In this document: one piece after another, positions 35,118 through 42,680 of the stretch
How positions within the stretch are numbered: the stretch's first letter is position 1
Layout of the letters: every line of letters begins with the position of its first letter
Virus record (IMG/VR): IMGVR_UViG_3300044701_002789
Location: 1 to 64,000 of that record
Origin: a virus
Strand: one strand, 5' to 3'
DNA length: 64,000 bases
The notes under the pieces: model-generated
What the model was told of the DNA's origin: nothing
What the model saw: the letters and a program-made list of their open reading frames with translations, nothing else
Database searches by the model: none
Position numbers and translations under genes: made by a program

Positions 35118-35876
35118 ATGAAATTTAATATTCAACCATCTCTTCCTGACGATAGAGATTACATCTATAAAAATGATAGCACAGAAGTTCTTAGAGAATC
35201 TGTGGATCTTCGTGAATGGGATACAATTGTGGAATCACAAAATTCATTAGGTAGTTGTTCTGCAAATGCAATTACAAATGCTTATGAACTTTGTGTGAAT
35301 CGCATGTATCCAGAATACTTCACTCATCTAAGTAGATTATTTCTTTATTACAATGCTCGTGTTGAATACGGAATCATTGAAGAAGATGAAGGAATGTTTT
35401 TGAAAGATGGTCTGAAATCATTATCAAAGTTTGGTATTTGCACCGAAGAGTTATGGCCCTATAATCCAGAAAACTTTACAGTACAACCAACTGAAGAATG
35501 TTATGAAGATGCAAAGAAAAGAAAAATTTCAAAGTATCAAAAACTCATTAGCATTTACTACATGACTCAAGTGTTGAATTACAACAAACCAGTTGTATTT
35601 GGAATGCAAATTTACGATAGCTTCATGGATCTAAATGAGCGTATTTCAACTGTAACATTTCCTTCACGAAAGGAAAAAAGTCTTGGTGGTCATGCAATGT
35701 GTATGGTAGGATATGACTTAGGTAAGAAACTGTTTTTAGCAAAGAACAGTTTTGGTACTGATTGGGGCGATAAGGGATACTGTTGGATTCCTTTTGATTA
35801 TGTAAGACAGGAAGGATACGACATTTGGACTTTTGATATACCCAATCAAACCGGAGAAAACAATGTACTATCCTAG
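35118..35876 (+). CDS. Papain-like cysteine protease (C1A type)
   Basis: 252 residues from the ATG at 35118. The catalytic pattern is complete: QNSLGSCSANAITNAYEL (Gln and Cys), GGHAMCMVGYD (His) and AKNSFGTDWGDKGYCWIPFD (Asn). There is no signal peptide. Papain-type proteases are uncommon in tailed phages, though similar proteins occur in some bacteria and large viruses. It follows the collagen-like gene by 2 nt. It may process virion proteins or act on the host. Confidence 0.8.
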   Translation: MKFNIQPSLPDDRDYIYKNDSTEVLRESVDLREWDTIVESQNSLGSCSANAITNAYELCVNRMYPEYFTHLSRLFLYYNARVEYGIIEEDEGMFLKDGLKSLSKFGICTEELWPYNPENFTVQPTEECYEDAKKRKISKYQKLISIYYMTQVLNYNKPVVFGMQIYDSFMDLNERISTVTFPSRKEKSLGGHAMCMVGYDLGKKLFLAKNSFGTDWGDKGYCWIPFDYVRQEGYDIWTFDIPNQTGENNVLS

Positions 35877-35994
35877 ACCCTACTATCCTTATTACAGGAG
35901 ATATTATGACTATTATGACTACTATCGTTATGGGTGCAATCCTTATTATCACAGATATTGCCCTTATTACTCATATTATCCATACTATTATTAA
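35863..35994 (+). CDS. Tyrosine-rich peptide 1
   Basis: 43 residues, about half of them tyrosine (MYYPRPYYPYYRRYYDYYDY), with two cysteines. It overlaps the end of the protease gene by 14 nt in another frame and has GGAGAA upstream. The composition is too extreme for chance, and a second gene of the same type follows. Such peptides could form adhesive or cross-linked surface layers; this is inference. Confidence 0.6.
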   Translation: MYYPRPYYPYYRRYYDYYDYYRYGCNPYYHRYCPYYSYYPYYY

Positions 35995-36009
35995 ATAGGA
36001 GAATTTAAA

Positions 36010-36258
36010 ATGTATTATAGATATCAACCATATCCTTATTATAACAGATATTATAATCTAAATCCATATTATTATGGAAGATATTATAATCCTTATTACA
36101 ACTATCAAAGAAATATAATTGATAGTCAGATTTCTGATGTGAATCAGAGTATTAATAATTTTGGTTCAATGACGGATGTGATTCAAGATGCAAACGTCTA
36201 TCAACTTATGACACCTGAACCTGAAAATGTTGGAATCTGTACTGAACCACCCGCATAA
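36010..36258 (+). CDS. Tyrosine-rich protein 2
   Basis: 82 residues. The first ~35 are Tyr/Asn/Pro-rich (MYYRYQPYPYYNRYYNLNPY), and the rest is a normal acidic domain (IIDSQISDVNQSINNFGSMT). The RBS AGGAGAA precedes the ATG. A terminator follows directly. With its 43-residue neighbour it makes a tandem pair. Confidence 0.65.
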   Translation: MYYRYQPYPYYNRYYNLNPYYYGRYYNPYYNYQRNIIDSQISDVNQSINNFGSMTDVIQDANVYQLMTPEPENVGICTEPPA

Positions 36259-36263
36259 TTAAG

Positions 36264-36298
36264 GGGAGTGATTTTTAGATCACTCCCTCTTTTTTTTA
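36264..36298 (+). terminator. Rho-independent terminator
   Basis: GGGAGTGAT / ATCACTCCC stem and an eight-T tract end the plus-strand cassette just before the convergent minus-strand gene. Confidence 0.85.
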
Positions 36299-36601
36299 TC
36301 ATTTCATAAATTCTTCAATTGTGTCTGGTTTATTCTTATTAAGACAATCCTTATGATAAATCTTTTCAAGATTATCACTTTCTTGTTTGTTCAACATCAC
36401 CCAGTTTTCTCTAATATCTAAATATGCTTCCCAGATTGGAATTCCATCAGATTCCATTCTTCTGAATAATCTCCCCTGATAGGGAGCAAAATATTCTCCC
36501 ATAAAATCTCTGGATACTGTTAACTTTGGATTCTTAAGTTGTTCTAGAGTTTTTTGAAGTTCTGCAATCTGTTTTTCAATTTCTTCGATTGTTTGTGCCA
36601 T
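36299..36601 (-). CDS. Hypothetical protein with N-terminal coiled coil
   Basis: 100 residues. MAQTIEEIEKQIAELQKTLE is a short coiled coil; the middle RDFMGEYFAPYQGRLFRRME is unrecognised. The start overlaps the previous gene by 26 nt. Confidence 0.55.
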   Translation of the reverse strand: MAQTIEEIEKQIAELQKTLEQLKNPKLTVSRDFMGEYFAPYQGRLFRRMESDGIPIWEAYLDIRENWVMLNKQESDNLEKIYHKDCLNKNKPDTIEEFMK

Positions 36602-36779
36602 TTTCTAAAAGTAATAAACGGTTTTCAATGTTATCTATTCGTGTATTTGTCTCCTTGATTTGTGTTTCAAGTTTTGCAATATTTACAACATTCGTTGCAC
36701 AGAATGAAGTAACGAGACCAAACCATATCCACAATAAGATTTGAAGTGTTTTACAAATTTCTTTTTGTCTTGGTGTCAT
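36576..36779 (-). CDS. Small membrane-anchored coiled-coil protein
   Basis: 67 residues from the ATG at 36779, overlapping the upstream stop. A transmembrane helix (ICKTLQILLWIWFGLVTSFC) is followed by a coiled coil (IAKLETQIKETNTRIDNIEN). This topology is like inner-membrane spanins, but there is no adjacent lipoprotein, so the role stays open. Confidence 0.55.
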   Translation of the reverse strand: MTPRQKEICKTLQILLWIWFGLVTSFCATNVVNIAKLETQIKETNTRIDNIENRLLLLENGTNNRRN

Positions 36780-37207
36780 GTCCAATCTATCATCGTAGTG
36801 AATAGATTTACACTTTCTTCATTTTCCTCATTATCAAAGAGTTCTAGTAATTCCTGAAAGTAATCTTCTATTGCATCATAACCCAAAGAACAACCAAGAT
36901 CCCATGCCTTATTGAAGATTTTATTTGACTTAGGATGACCAGTCATATTGTATTTTTCAATCAGGTCTTTACGGAATTCTTCTTGTAATCTTAGAGTTTC
37001 TTCTTGATGAAGTTTCAAATGAGAGTTATATGAGACCTCATCAAGAACTTGTTCTTCCACACAGTTTTTAGGTGGTTGGAAGTCATCGTCTTTTGGACCA
37101 ACTTTCATTCCAACCATCAATCCTTTTCGGTAATAGTAAATCGTCATATAATCGTCTTTTTTCGGAATGGATACCGATGTTGTCTGATAATATGAAAGGG
37201 GTTTCAT
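36776..37207 (-). CDS. Hypothetical protein
   Basis: 143 residues (MKPLSYYQTTSVSIPKKDDY), with a helical centre (LHQEETLRLQEEFRKDLIEK) and an acidic C-terminus. No domain is recognised. It is the first gene of a three-gene overlapping set. Confidence 0.55.
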   Translation of the reverse strand: MKPLSYYQTTSVSIPKKDDYMTIYYYRKGLMVGMKVGPKDDDFQPPKNCVEEQVLDEVSYNSHLKLHQEETLRLQEEFRKDLIEKYNMTGHPKSNKIFNKAWDLGCSLGYDAIEDYFQELLELFDNEENEESVNLFTTMIDWT

Positions 37208-37342
37208 GTTATTAATGTAAAGGACACTAGGACTGGGTTACTTGGAACCTCACTGTCCTGCATACAGTATAACAGGGTACAGAAGAAATGACAAGGGTCG
37301 TTATAACAGGGTTTCAACAAAAATGCAATAACTGAATAAAGG

Positions 37343-37423
37343 TCAATAAGGAAACAAAGACATTATGAAGAGGAAAAACCCAAATCCCAAAAAGACTGCA
37401 TACATTAAAATAATTCCTTCCAT
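37343..37423 (-). CDS. 26-residue hydrophobic peptide
   Basis: MEGIILMYAVFLGFGFFLFI, then MSLFPY: a single transmembrane span. A CATAAATA late element lies 20 nt upstream, the normal distance in this genome, which supports expression. Confidence 0.45.
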   Translation of the reverse strand: MEGIILMYAVFLGFGFFLFIMSLFPY

Positions 37424-37442
37424 CTTACTCTAAGTTTTTGAG

Positions 37443-37450
37443 TATTTATG
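37443..37450 (-). promoter_or_regulatory. Late promoter (CATAAATA)
   Basis: CATAAATA on the minus strand, 20 nt before the hydrophobic peptide start. Confidence 0.5.
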
Positions 37451-37463
37451 AGGAGGTCTTATG

Positions 37464-37619
37464 TCAATAAGATTTCCAAAAATCTCCCCAAGATTGACCT
37501 GGAGGTTTAGTGTAGGTTTTTCCGTATGCTTCCTCTCTTAGTTCTTCTCTGGCAGTGTAATAACTTTCTCCAGTGAGTTTCATACGATTTCTAATTTCTC
37601 TTTCCGTGGGTTCAGTCAT
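37464..37619 (-). CDS. Small hypothetical protein
   Basis: 51 residues: MTEPTEREIRNRMKLTGESY, then YTAREELREEAYGKTYTKPP. Charged and helical; no known domain. Confidence 0.5.
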   Translation of the reverse strand: MTEPTEREIRNRMKLTGESYYTAREELREEAYGKTYTKPPGQSWGDFWKSY

Positions 37620-37667
37620 TTTGTTTTTGAGATTTTATGAGTATCTTAGAAGATTTGGGGTTTTATA

Positions 37668-37892
37668 TCAGTCCTCTCCCACTTTCATTTTTTCCATTGA
37701 GCAATTCACTTGACCGTCACTCACAGATGCTCTGGAGATATAAAAAATAATTCCTTTACCATCTTCAAGTCCATCAAGTTGTTCTTGAATTCCTTTCATT
37801 GATGCATACTTAGAAGTTGTTGAAAAGTTCTCTGGATAACTCGCAAAGGCATCTTCCAGTGTTTTGATTTGTTCGGGTGTAAGTTGTGTCAT
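37668..37892 (-). CDS. Small hypothetical protein
   Basis: 74 residues (MTQLTPEQIKTLEDAFASYP). An N-terminal helix is followed by a beta segment (KGIIFYISRASVSDGQVNCS). No domain is recognised. Confidence 0.5.
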   Translation of the reverse strand: MTQLTPEQIKTLEDAFASYPENFSTTSKYASMKGIQEQLDGLEDGKGIIFYISRASVSDGQVNCSMEKMKVGED

Positions 37893-37950
37893 AATCGTTT
37901 TGTTAATTAGGAGTATTATATCAGTTTTTGGTGGAAAGTCAAGAGGGGCA

Positions 37951-38160
37951 TTATTGGTCGTAAAGATTTTCTAATCTTTCTTTGGTGAGGTCAACATATA
38001 AAAGTTCGTCACCTTCTTTTGGTGCCTCTGGGTGTTGAGGTTTTCTTGGAGTTCTCATTTCCTCATTGATGGATTGGATGTTTCCCCACATCATCGCAAA
38101 GGCACCTCCAGCGATGACTGCGAAGAATGTGAAGTATAGGAGAGGGAGTAGGATGTTCAT
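37951..38160 (-). CDS. Small membrane protein, DUF2973-like
   Basis: 69 residues. An N-terminal transmembrane helix (LLPLLYFTFFAVIAGGAFAM) precedes PQHPEAPKEGDELLYVDLTK. The HPE---EGDELL-VD element resembles cyanobacterial DUF2973 proteins. The function is unknown. Confidence 0.5.
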   Translation of the reverse strand: MNILLPLLYFTFFAVIAGGAFAMMWGNIQSINEEMRTPRKPQHPEAPKEGDELLYVDLTKERLENLYDQ

Positions 38161-38204
38161 GGGGTTTTATGTGTGGGTGAGTGTTTTTGTAGGTATTTAA
38201 TCAT

Positions 38205-39299
38205 TTATGGTCTCGTCCATCCATAACAAGATTTTCTTACGCCTCGCAAAACGGCATCAAGACCACATTTGATATTATGTTCTTTTGAAAATTCTGTTAT
38301 ATTATTGAAAGTATAGATTATTCCTTCTGGACTTTTAATTTTATAAATTTTCTTTTCTAAAATTGTTTCCGGTAAAGTCCATCCTTTATGTTGTTTATGT
38401 CTTTTGCCCAATACCTGAGAAATACACCCATCATCTAAATTATACTTACTACAAAATGTTACAATATTTTCAAAGATAATTATTTCACCATTTGGATTTT
38501 TTAGTTTATGTATTTTTTTATTCCTTTCTAATGCCTTCCTTTTAATGTTTTCAATAGTTTCTGAGTTATGTTTTTTCCCATACATAGGATTTCCTTCACC
38601 AGAAAATCTTTCACTTTTATTTTCTAAAAATCCAGGAGAGAATATACCAAGACCAAGTTCTTTCATCTTATTTCCATTTCTTTTTCCATTTTTACTTCTT
38701 TCTTCAAAAGATAGACCACAAATTCCACTTTTATTATCTCTATTTTTAGCACCACCTATTTTTCCAGCAGCACTTCTTTCTTCAAATCCAAATCCACATA
38801 CTCCAAGTCCAAGTTCTTTATTTTTTTGACCTGCTTTCTTACTATTTTCTTGTTTTTGTTCTGGAGTTAATGAAAATATTCCAAGTCCATTTTCTTTTGC
38901 ATAATTTCCATTTTTTACTCGTTGTTCTTTTGTGAGAGAGCAAACTCCTCTTTTTAATTCTGCATTCTGGTTTCCAATTACCTTTCCGTGTCTTCTTCTT
39001 GCTTTTCTAACACTTTCGCTAGGAATATATCCACTTACACCATCACCGCCATTAGTAAGATTACGAAGAATACCAGTTCCATTATCTTTTCTACCAAACA
39101 CAGCAATCATATAAATTTCGTGCTTAAATGCTTCTTGTTCGGTTAAGTTTTGTTTGAGAAAGATTATTCTTGATTTGTCTTTGGGTGGAGAGACACTTTC
39201 TTTTTTACCTTTTATAAAACATCGGTCATCTTTTCCTTTACCAATATAATAAGGTGTTCTGTCTTCTCTCAAATAAGCATAGGTGTAAAAATCATTCAT
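38205..39299 (-). CDS. GIY-YIG homing endonuclease
   Basis: 364 residues. The N-terminal GIY-YIG domain is complete: FYTYAYLREDRTPYYIGKGK, KHEIYMIAVFGRKD (catalytic Glu) and LRNLTNGGDGVSG. The C-terminal region has repeated basic DNA-binding modules (KELGLGVCGFGFEERSAAGK and similar, four times) plus two NUMOD-like tails (IFENIVTFCSKYNLDDGCIS). It overlaps the second GIY-YIG gene by 8 nt, just downstream of the intron-bearing psbA. Confidence 0.85.
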   Translation of the reverse strand: MNDFYTYAYLREDRTPYYIGKGKDDRCFIKGKKESVSPPKDKSRIIFLKQNLTEQEAFKHEIYMIAVFGRKDNGTGILRNLTNGGDGVSGYIPSESVRKARRRHGKVIGNQNAELKRGVCSLTKEQRVKNGNYAKENGLGIFSLTPEQKQENSKKAGQKNKELGLGVCGFGFEERSAAGKIGGAKNRDNKSGICGLSFEERSKNGKRNGNKMKELGLGIFSPGFLENKSERFSGEGNPMYGKKHNSETIENIKRKALERNKKIHKLKNPNGEIIIFENIVTFCSKYNLDDGCISQVLGKRHKQHKGWTLPETILEKKIYKIKSPEGIIYTFNNITEFSKEHNIKCGLDAVLRGVRKSCYGWTRP

Positions 39300-40041
39300 C
39301 GGTTTTAGGTTTTCTATACTTCCAATTTTGCTTTCCAGTATTTACTTCTTTTGTTCTTTCTATAATTTTATCTCTACAAATACCTTCACCATAATTTGGA
39401 TTATTTTCTCCCGACCAAGCACCTCTTTCTATTGCTTTTTGCGAGATTTTATCCCTAACTTCCTTATCGTCCATAGGATTTCCATAATCGTTTCTATGCC
39501 TTATTTTAACTTCCATTTCGTCTAATGATTTTCTAATCCAAACCATTCCACATCCCAAGATTGATTTTATTTCTTTGAGAGTTTTACCTTCAGTATAAAG
39601 TTCAGCAATTTTTTCTGGCGGGCAATTTTTTCTCAACTCCTTTATTTTATTTTCATTCACTACTTGTAAATGATTTTTCTTTTTCATTATTTTACTATGA
39701 TTTGGTCTTTTCTTCCCTCTACGAAGTTCTCCCATTCTTTTTCTTTGTTCTTCTGTATAAACATACCCAGAAGGACCATCTCCACCATCTGTTAGATTAT
39801 AAAGAATACCAGTTTCCAAATCCTTTCTACCAAAGACAGAAATCATATAAATTTCGTGCTTAAATGCTTCTTCTTCAGTTAGATTTTTCTTTAATATTAA
39901 AATCCTATTCCTTGATGGAACATAAGCACTATGCCTTTTTCTATCATATGCTCGTTTTCCTTTTCCCTTACCAATATAGTAAGGAGTTCCATCTTCACGC
40001 AAATAAGCATAAGTATAAAATACATTTTCCATTACTTCCAA
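39292..40041 (-). CDS. GIY-YIG homing endonuclease, second copy
   Basis: 249 residues. The N-terminal ~110 residues (VFYTYAYLREDGTPYYIGKG, AFKHEIYMISVFGRKDLETG) are close to the neighbouring enzyme, but the DNA-binding half differs and includes a helix-turn-helix-like IAELYTEGKTLKEIKSILGC. ATG codons at 40041 and 40032 are both possible. A late promoter overlaps the psbA terminator upstream. Confidence 0.85.
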   Translation of the reverse strand: MEVMENVFYTYAYLREDGTPYYIGKGKGKRAYDRKRHSAYVPSRNRILILKKNLTEEEAFKHEIYMISVFGRKDLETGILYNLTDGGDGPSGYVYTEEQRKRMGELRRGKKRPNHSKIMKKKNHLQVVNENKIKELRKNCPPEKIAELYTEGKTLKEIKSILGCGMVWIRKSLDEMEVKIRHRNDYGNPMDDKEVRDKISQKAIERGAWSGENNPNYGEGICRDKIIERTKEVNTGKQNWKYRKPKTDE

Positions 40042-40061
40042 TCCAAAGTTAGTTCTATACT

Positions 40062-40069
40062 TATTTATA
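40062..40069 (-). promoter_or_regulatory. Late promoter for GIY-YIG genes (TATAAATA)
   Basis: TATAAATA on the minus strand, ~20-30 nt before the endonuclease start. It partly overlaps the T tract of the psbA terminator. Confidence 0.65.
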
Positions 40070-40093
40070 AAAAAAGGAACTCCGAAGAGTTCC
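40068..40093 (-). terminator. psbA rho-independent terminator
   Basis: GGAACTC-TTCG-GAGTTCC: a 7-bp stem with a UUCG tetraloop followed by a T run, 29 nt after the psbA stop. Confidence 0.9.
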
Positions 40094-40121
40094 CTTATTA
40101 TACCATTATTTGGTTTTTATA

Positions 40122-41413
40122 TCAACCAATAGAAGGAGCAGTTAGAGCAACCGAAGTTGTTTCCGCTGCCGCCAAATCTAAAGGAAAGTTGTGTGCATTC
40201 TTAAACTTTCCTTAACTATCTGATATTGCTATCAGGATTGGACTATATCATCACCATTTCTGGTGTCGGACGCTTATTCCTGTTATTAAGGGAACTATAT
40301 CCCTCAGGTAGTCTCTGAACCTTTCTTAGATGTATCTAAGACTTGGATGCTGATTGCCCACTTGGGGTTTCCAGCAATTCATCCGATTTAAAGAGCGCAA
40401 AGCACAACTTGACGCTCGTGCATAACCTCCATTCCCAGTCCTGCTCTTGTTAAAATGTCCGCCCAAGTAGGAACTACTCGGTTCTGACTATCCAGAATAC
40501 TCTGGTTGAAATTTAGTCCGTTGAGGTTAAAAGCCATCGTAGAAACCCCGAGAGCAGTGAACCAAATACCAACTACAGGCCAAGCGGCGAGGAAGAAGTG
40601 TAGTGAACGGGAGTTATTGAAGGACGCATATTGGAAAATAAGACGACCGAAATAACCGTGTGCAGCCACGATGTTATAAGTTTCTTCCTCTTGACCGAAC
40701 TTGTAACCATAGTTCTGAGATTCAGTCTCAGTGGTTTCACGAACCAGTGAAGAAGTCACAAGTGAACCATGCATAGCACTGAACAGTGACCCACCAAACA
40801 CACCTGCAACACCGAGCATATGGAACGGATGCATAAGAATGTTATGTTCTGCCTGGAACACAAGCATGTAGTTGAAAGTGCCAGAGATACCTAGAGGCAT
40901 TCCATCACTGAAAGAACCTTGACCGAAAGGATAAACAAGGAATACGGCAGTGGCAGCAGCAACAGGAGCACTGTAAGCAACCATAATCCAAGGACGCATA
41001 CCTAGACGATAAGAAAGTTCCCATTCACGACCCATATAGCAGAAGACACCAATCAGGAAGTGAAATACAACAAGTTGGTAAGGACCACCATTATAAAGCC
41101 ATTCATCAAGACTCATTGCTTCCCAGATAGGATAAAAATGAAGTCCGATTGCATTAGAAGAAGGAACAACAGCACCAGAGATAATGTTGTTTCCATACAT
41201 GAGTGAACCAGAAACAGGTTCACGAATGCCATCAATATCTACAGGAGGTGCAGCAATGAAGGCAATAACAAAGCAGATGGTCGCAGCAAGAAGGCAAGGA
41301 ATCATAAGAACTCCGAACCACCCGACATACAACCTATTGTTGGTTGAAGTCACCCACTCGCAGAAGTCCTGCCAGGGATTAGAAATTGAACGTGTAGCAA
41401 TTGTAGCAGTCAT
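40122..41413 (-). CDS. psbA: Photosystem II D1 protein, split by a group I intron (exons 41413-40412 and 40199-40122)
   Basis: Joined, the exons encode 359 residues. Exon 1 runs from [14 protein letters not shown] to MHER (residue 334) and includes the quinone-site and Tyr161 regions. Exon 2 is [10 protein letters not shown], then [15 protein letters not shown]. His337, Asp342 and Ala344, ligands of the Mn cluster or the processing site, all lie in exon 2, so splicing is needed for a working protein. Unspliced read-through ends after seven foreign residues. Early and late promoters both precede it, so D1 can be made throughout infection to sustain photosynthesis. Confidence 0.9.
40200..40411 (-). 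ncRNA. Group I intron in psbA
   Basis: 212 nt between codons 334 and 335. The 5' exon ends GAGCGT and the intron contains GCGCTC at 40398-40393, giving a 6-bp P1 with a U-G pair at the splice site; the last intron base is G (40200). Core elements are visible: GTTCAGAGACTA (40320-40309) and GATATAGTCC (40249-40240), plus a P-like GAATTGCTGGAAACC. It contains no endonuclease gene; two GIY-YIG genes lie just downstream. psbA introns are known from cyanophage S-PM2. Confidence 0.9.
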
Positions 41414-41567
41414 AAGAATTAAAAAGAAAATAAGATGAATCCAGGGAAGATTCTGTGCGTTATTTTCCTTCTCTACCCTCAAGAGAAGGTAAGATGAGAG
41501 ACGTATTTTACTTGCAAAGTCCCGGTAAGCAAGGCAACAATGTCAGGGTTTCCTGACCTGTTGATGT

Positions 41568-41600
41568 ATTTATAGTAGCACAGGATACAAGGGGTGTCAA
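41568..41600 (-). promoter_or_regulatory. Overlapping early and late promoters of psbA
   Basis: TTGACA (41600-41595) and TACTAT (41578-41573), 16 nt apart, form a sigma70-like promoter; TATAAATA (41575-41568) overlaps its -10. A GTCAGG/CCTGAC hairpin follows in the leader at 41542-41557. Confidence 0.7.
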
Positions 41601-41657
41601 GTGGTGTGGACGGTTGATCAAGTGTCCATTGACTAAATACTTAAAAACCTCAGATTT

Positions 41658-41852
41658 ATGCCAAGAGAATGGAATAATCCCCACAGAGAACCTTGGAATG
41701 CTCCAATTCATCAGATTTTAAAGGCAATTGATAATCACAATCAAGAGTACTTTAAAACTGGCAATTCTTGGCATCTGGAAAAAGCAGATATGTTAAGAAA
41801 CTATCTGAAAGAATTAAAGTTTTGGATACATAAGAAGGAGAATAGAAAATGA
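41658..41852 (+). CDS. Small hypothetical protein
   Basis: 64 residues (MPREWNNPHREPWNAPIHQI), then helical (SWHLEKADMLRNYLKELKFW). Its stop overlaps the next start (ATGA). No domain is recognised. Confidence 0.55.
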   Translation: MPREWNNPHREPWNAPIHQILKAIDNHNQEYFKTGNSWHLEKADMLRNYLKELKFWIHKKENRK

Positions 41853-41992
41853 AAGAAGTAGTTTGGTCTGTAAATATCTTACTTGGAGTTGGAATGATTG
41901 GGGTTTCTTATCTCATTTTTAAAATCCTACAATTAGCACACCAGGAAGAAAATGTATCAGTACAAAATAAAGAAGATCAACAAGGTCATTGA
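41849..41992 (+). CDS. Small membrane protein
   Basis: 47 residues with one transmembrane helix (VNILLGVGMIGVSYLIFKIL) and a polar tail. ATGA overlap upstream; it overlaps the nuclease gene by 41 nt downstream. Confidence 0.5.
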   Translation: MKEVVWSVNILLGVGMIGVSYLIFKILQLAHQEENVSVQNKEDQQGH

Positions 41993-42293
41993 TGGAGATA
42001 CCATTGATATAGACATTGATTTGGGATTTAGCATTACAATCACTCATAGAATTCGTCTAAAAGATATTGATGCACCAGAAACCAGAACTCTAAATCTTGA
42101 TGAAAAGAAGAAAGGATTTATTGCAAAAGAGTGGTTAGAAAAAGAACTCTCCCGTGAAGGAGAGTGGATTATTGAAACCCATAAAGAGGATAAGTATGGT
42201 AGATATCTTGGAACTCTTTATTTAATTGGAGACCCAGTTACTGTGAATGAAAGAATGTTAAATGAAGGTATCGCAAAACCATACTTGGGATGA
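41952..42293 (+). CDS. Staphylococcal-nuclease-like (thermonuclease) protein
   Basis: 113 residues. KINKVIDGDTIDIDIDLGFS, then HRIRLKDIDAPETRT, KGFIAKEWLE and EDKYGRYLGTLYL, contains the Asp, Arg and Glu positions of the SNase fold. It is short but complete and has no signal peptide. It may degrade host nucleic acids. Confidence 0.8.
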   Translation: MYQYKIKKINKVIDGDTIDIDIDLGFSITITHRIRLKDIDAPETRTLNLDEKKKGFIAKEWLEKELSREGEWIIETHKEDKYGRYLGTLYLIGDPVTVNERMLNEGIAKPYLG

Positions 42294-42457
42294 AAAGAAT
42301 AATTCTTTTAACTCTTATTATTATTCGTCTTATCACAAACGAAGGAGTTTTCATCAGTGTCCGAAGACCCATCCCAAAAAGACAACCACCAGAAATCTTC
42401 AGATTCATCCGAAGACCATCCAAAAAAGGTAAAAAAAAGTCCCAACCTTTTAAGTAA
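42290..42457 (+). CDS. Small basic protein with hydrophobic N-terminus
   Basis: 55 residues: MKRIILLTLIIIRLITNEGV, then a strongly basic, Pro-containing tail. The start overlaps the nuclease stop (ATGA) and the 3' half overlaps the putative holin gene in another frame. It could be a membrane-tethered lysis accessory, but this is speculative. Confidence 0.4.
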   Translation: MKRIILLTLIIIRLITNEGVFISVRRPIPKRQPPEIFRFIRRPSKKGKKKSQPFK

Positions 42458-42677
42458 ACTTATTGTTCTAATTGTGATTACTACAATTGGATATGTTGGG
42501 ATTACTTTTTTAAATTGTAACTTTTTAATTCCCGGTAGTATGGAACGTGCAGATGCATTAGGGGGACTAAAAAATCCCCCTCCTTTGGATTGCGAAGAAT
42601 CTCAAAGAAGGGGGTATGATGCTTTGTTTATGTTACTGACTACCGTTTTGGGATTAAAAGCAAAGATGGAAGACTAA
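42357..42677 (+). CDS. Putative holin-like membrane protein (GTG start)
   Basis: 106 residues starting at a GTG preceded by AAGGAG. A charged N-terminus is followed by a transmembrane helix (LIVLIVITTIGYVGITFLNC) and a second hydrophobic stretch near the C-terminus (ALFMLLTTVLGLKA). The layout and the lysozyme and L,D-transpeptidase genes nearby suit a holin; I did not identify a family. Confidence 0.5.
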   Translation: MSEDPSQKDNHQKSSDSSEDHPKKVKKSPNLLSKLIVLIVITTIGYVGITFLNCNFLIPGSMERADALGGLKNPPPLDCEESQRRGYDALFMLLTTVLGLKAKMED

Positions 42678-42680
42678 TAA

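Noticed and set aside
40388-41482. psbA as a single uninterrupted gene ending VVLCAL
   Set aside because: That end is intron read-through. Exon 2 with the conserved D1 C-terminus lies 212 nt further on.
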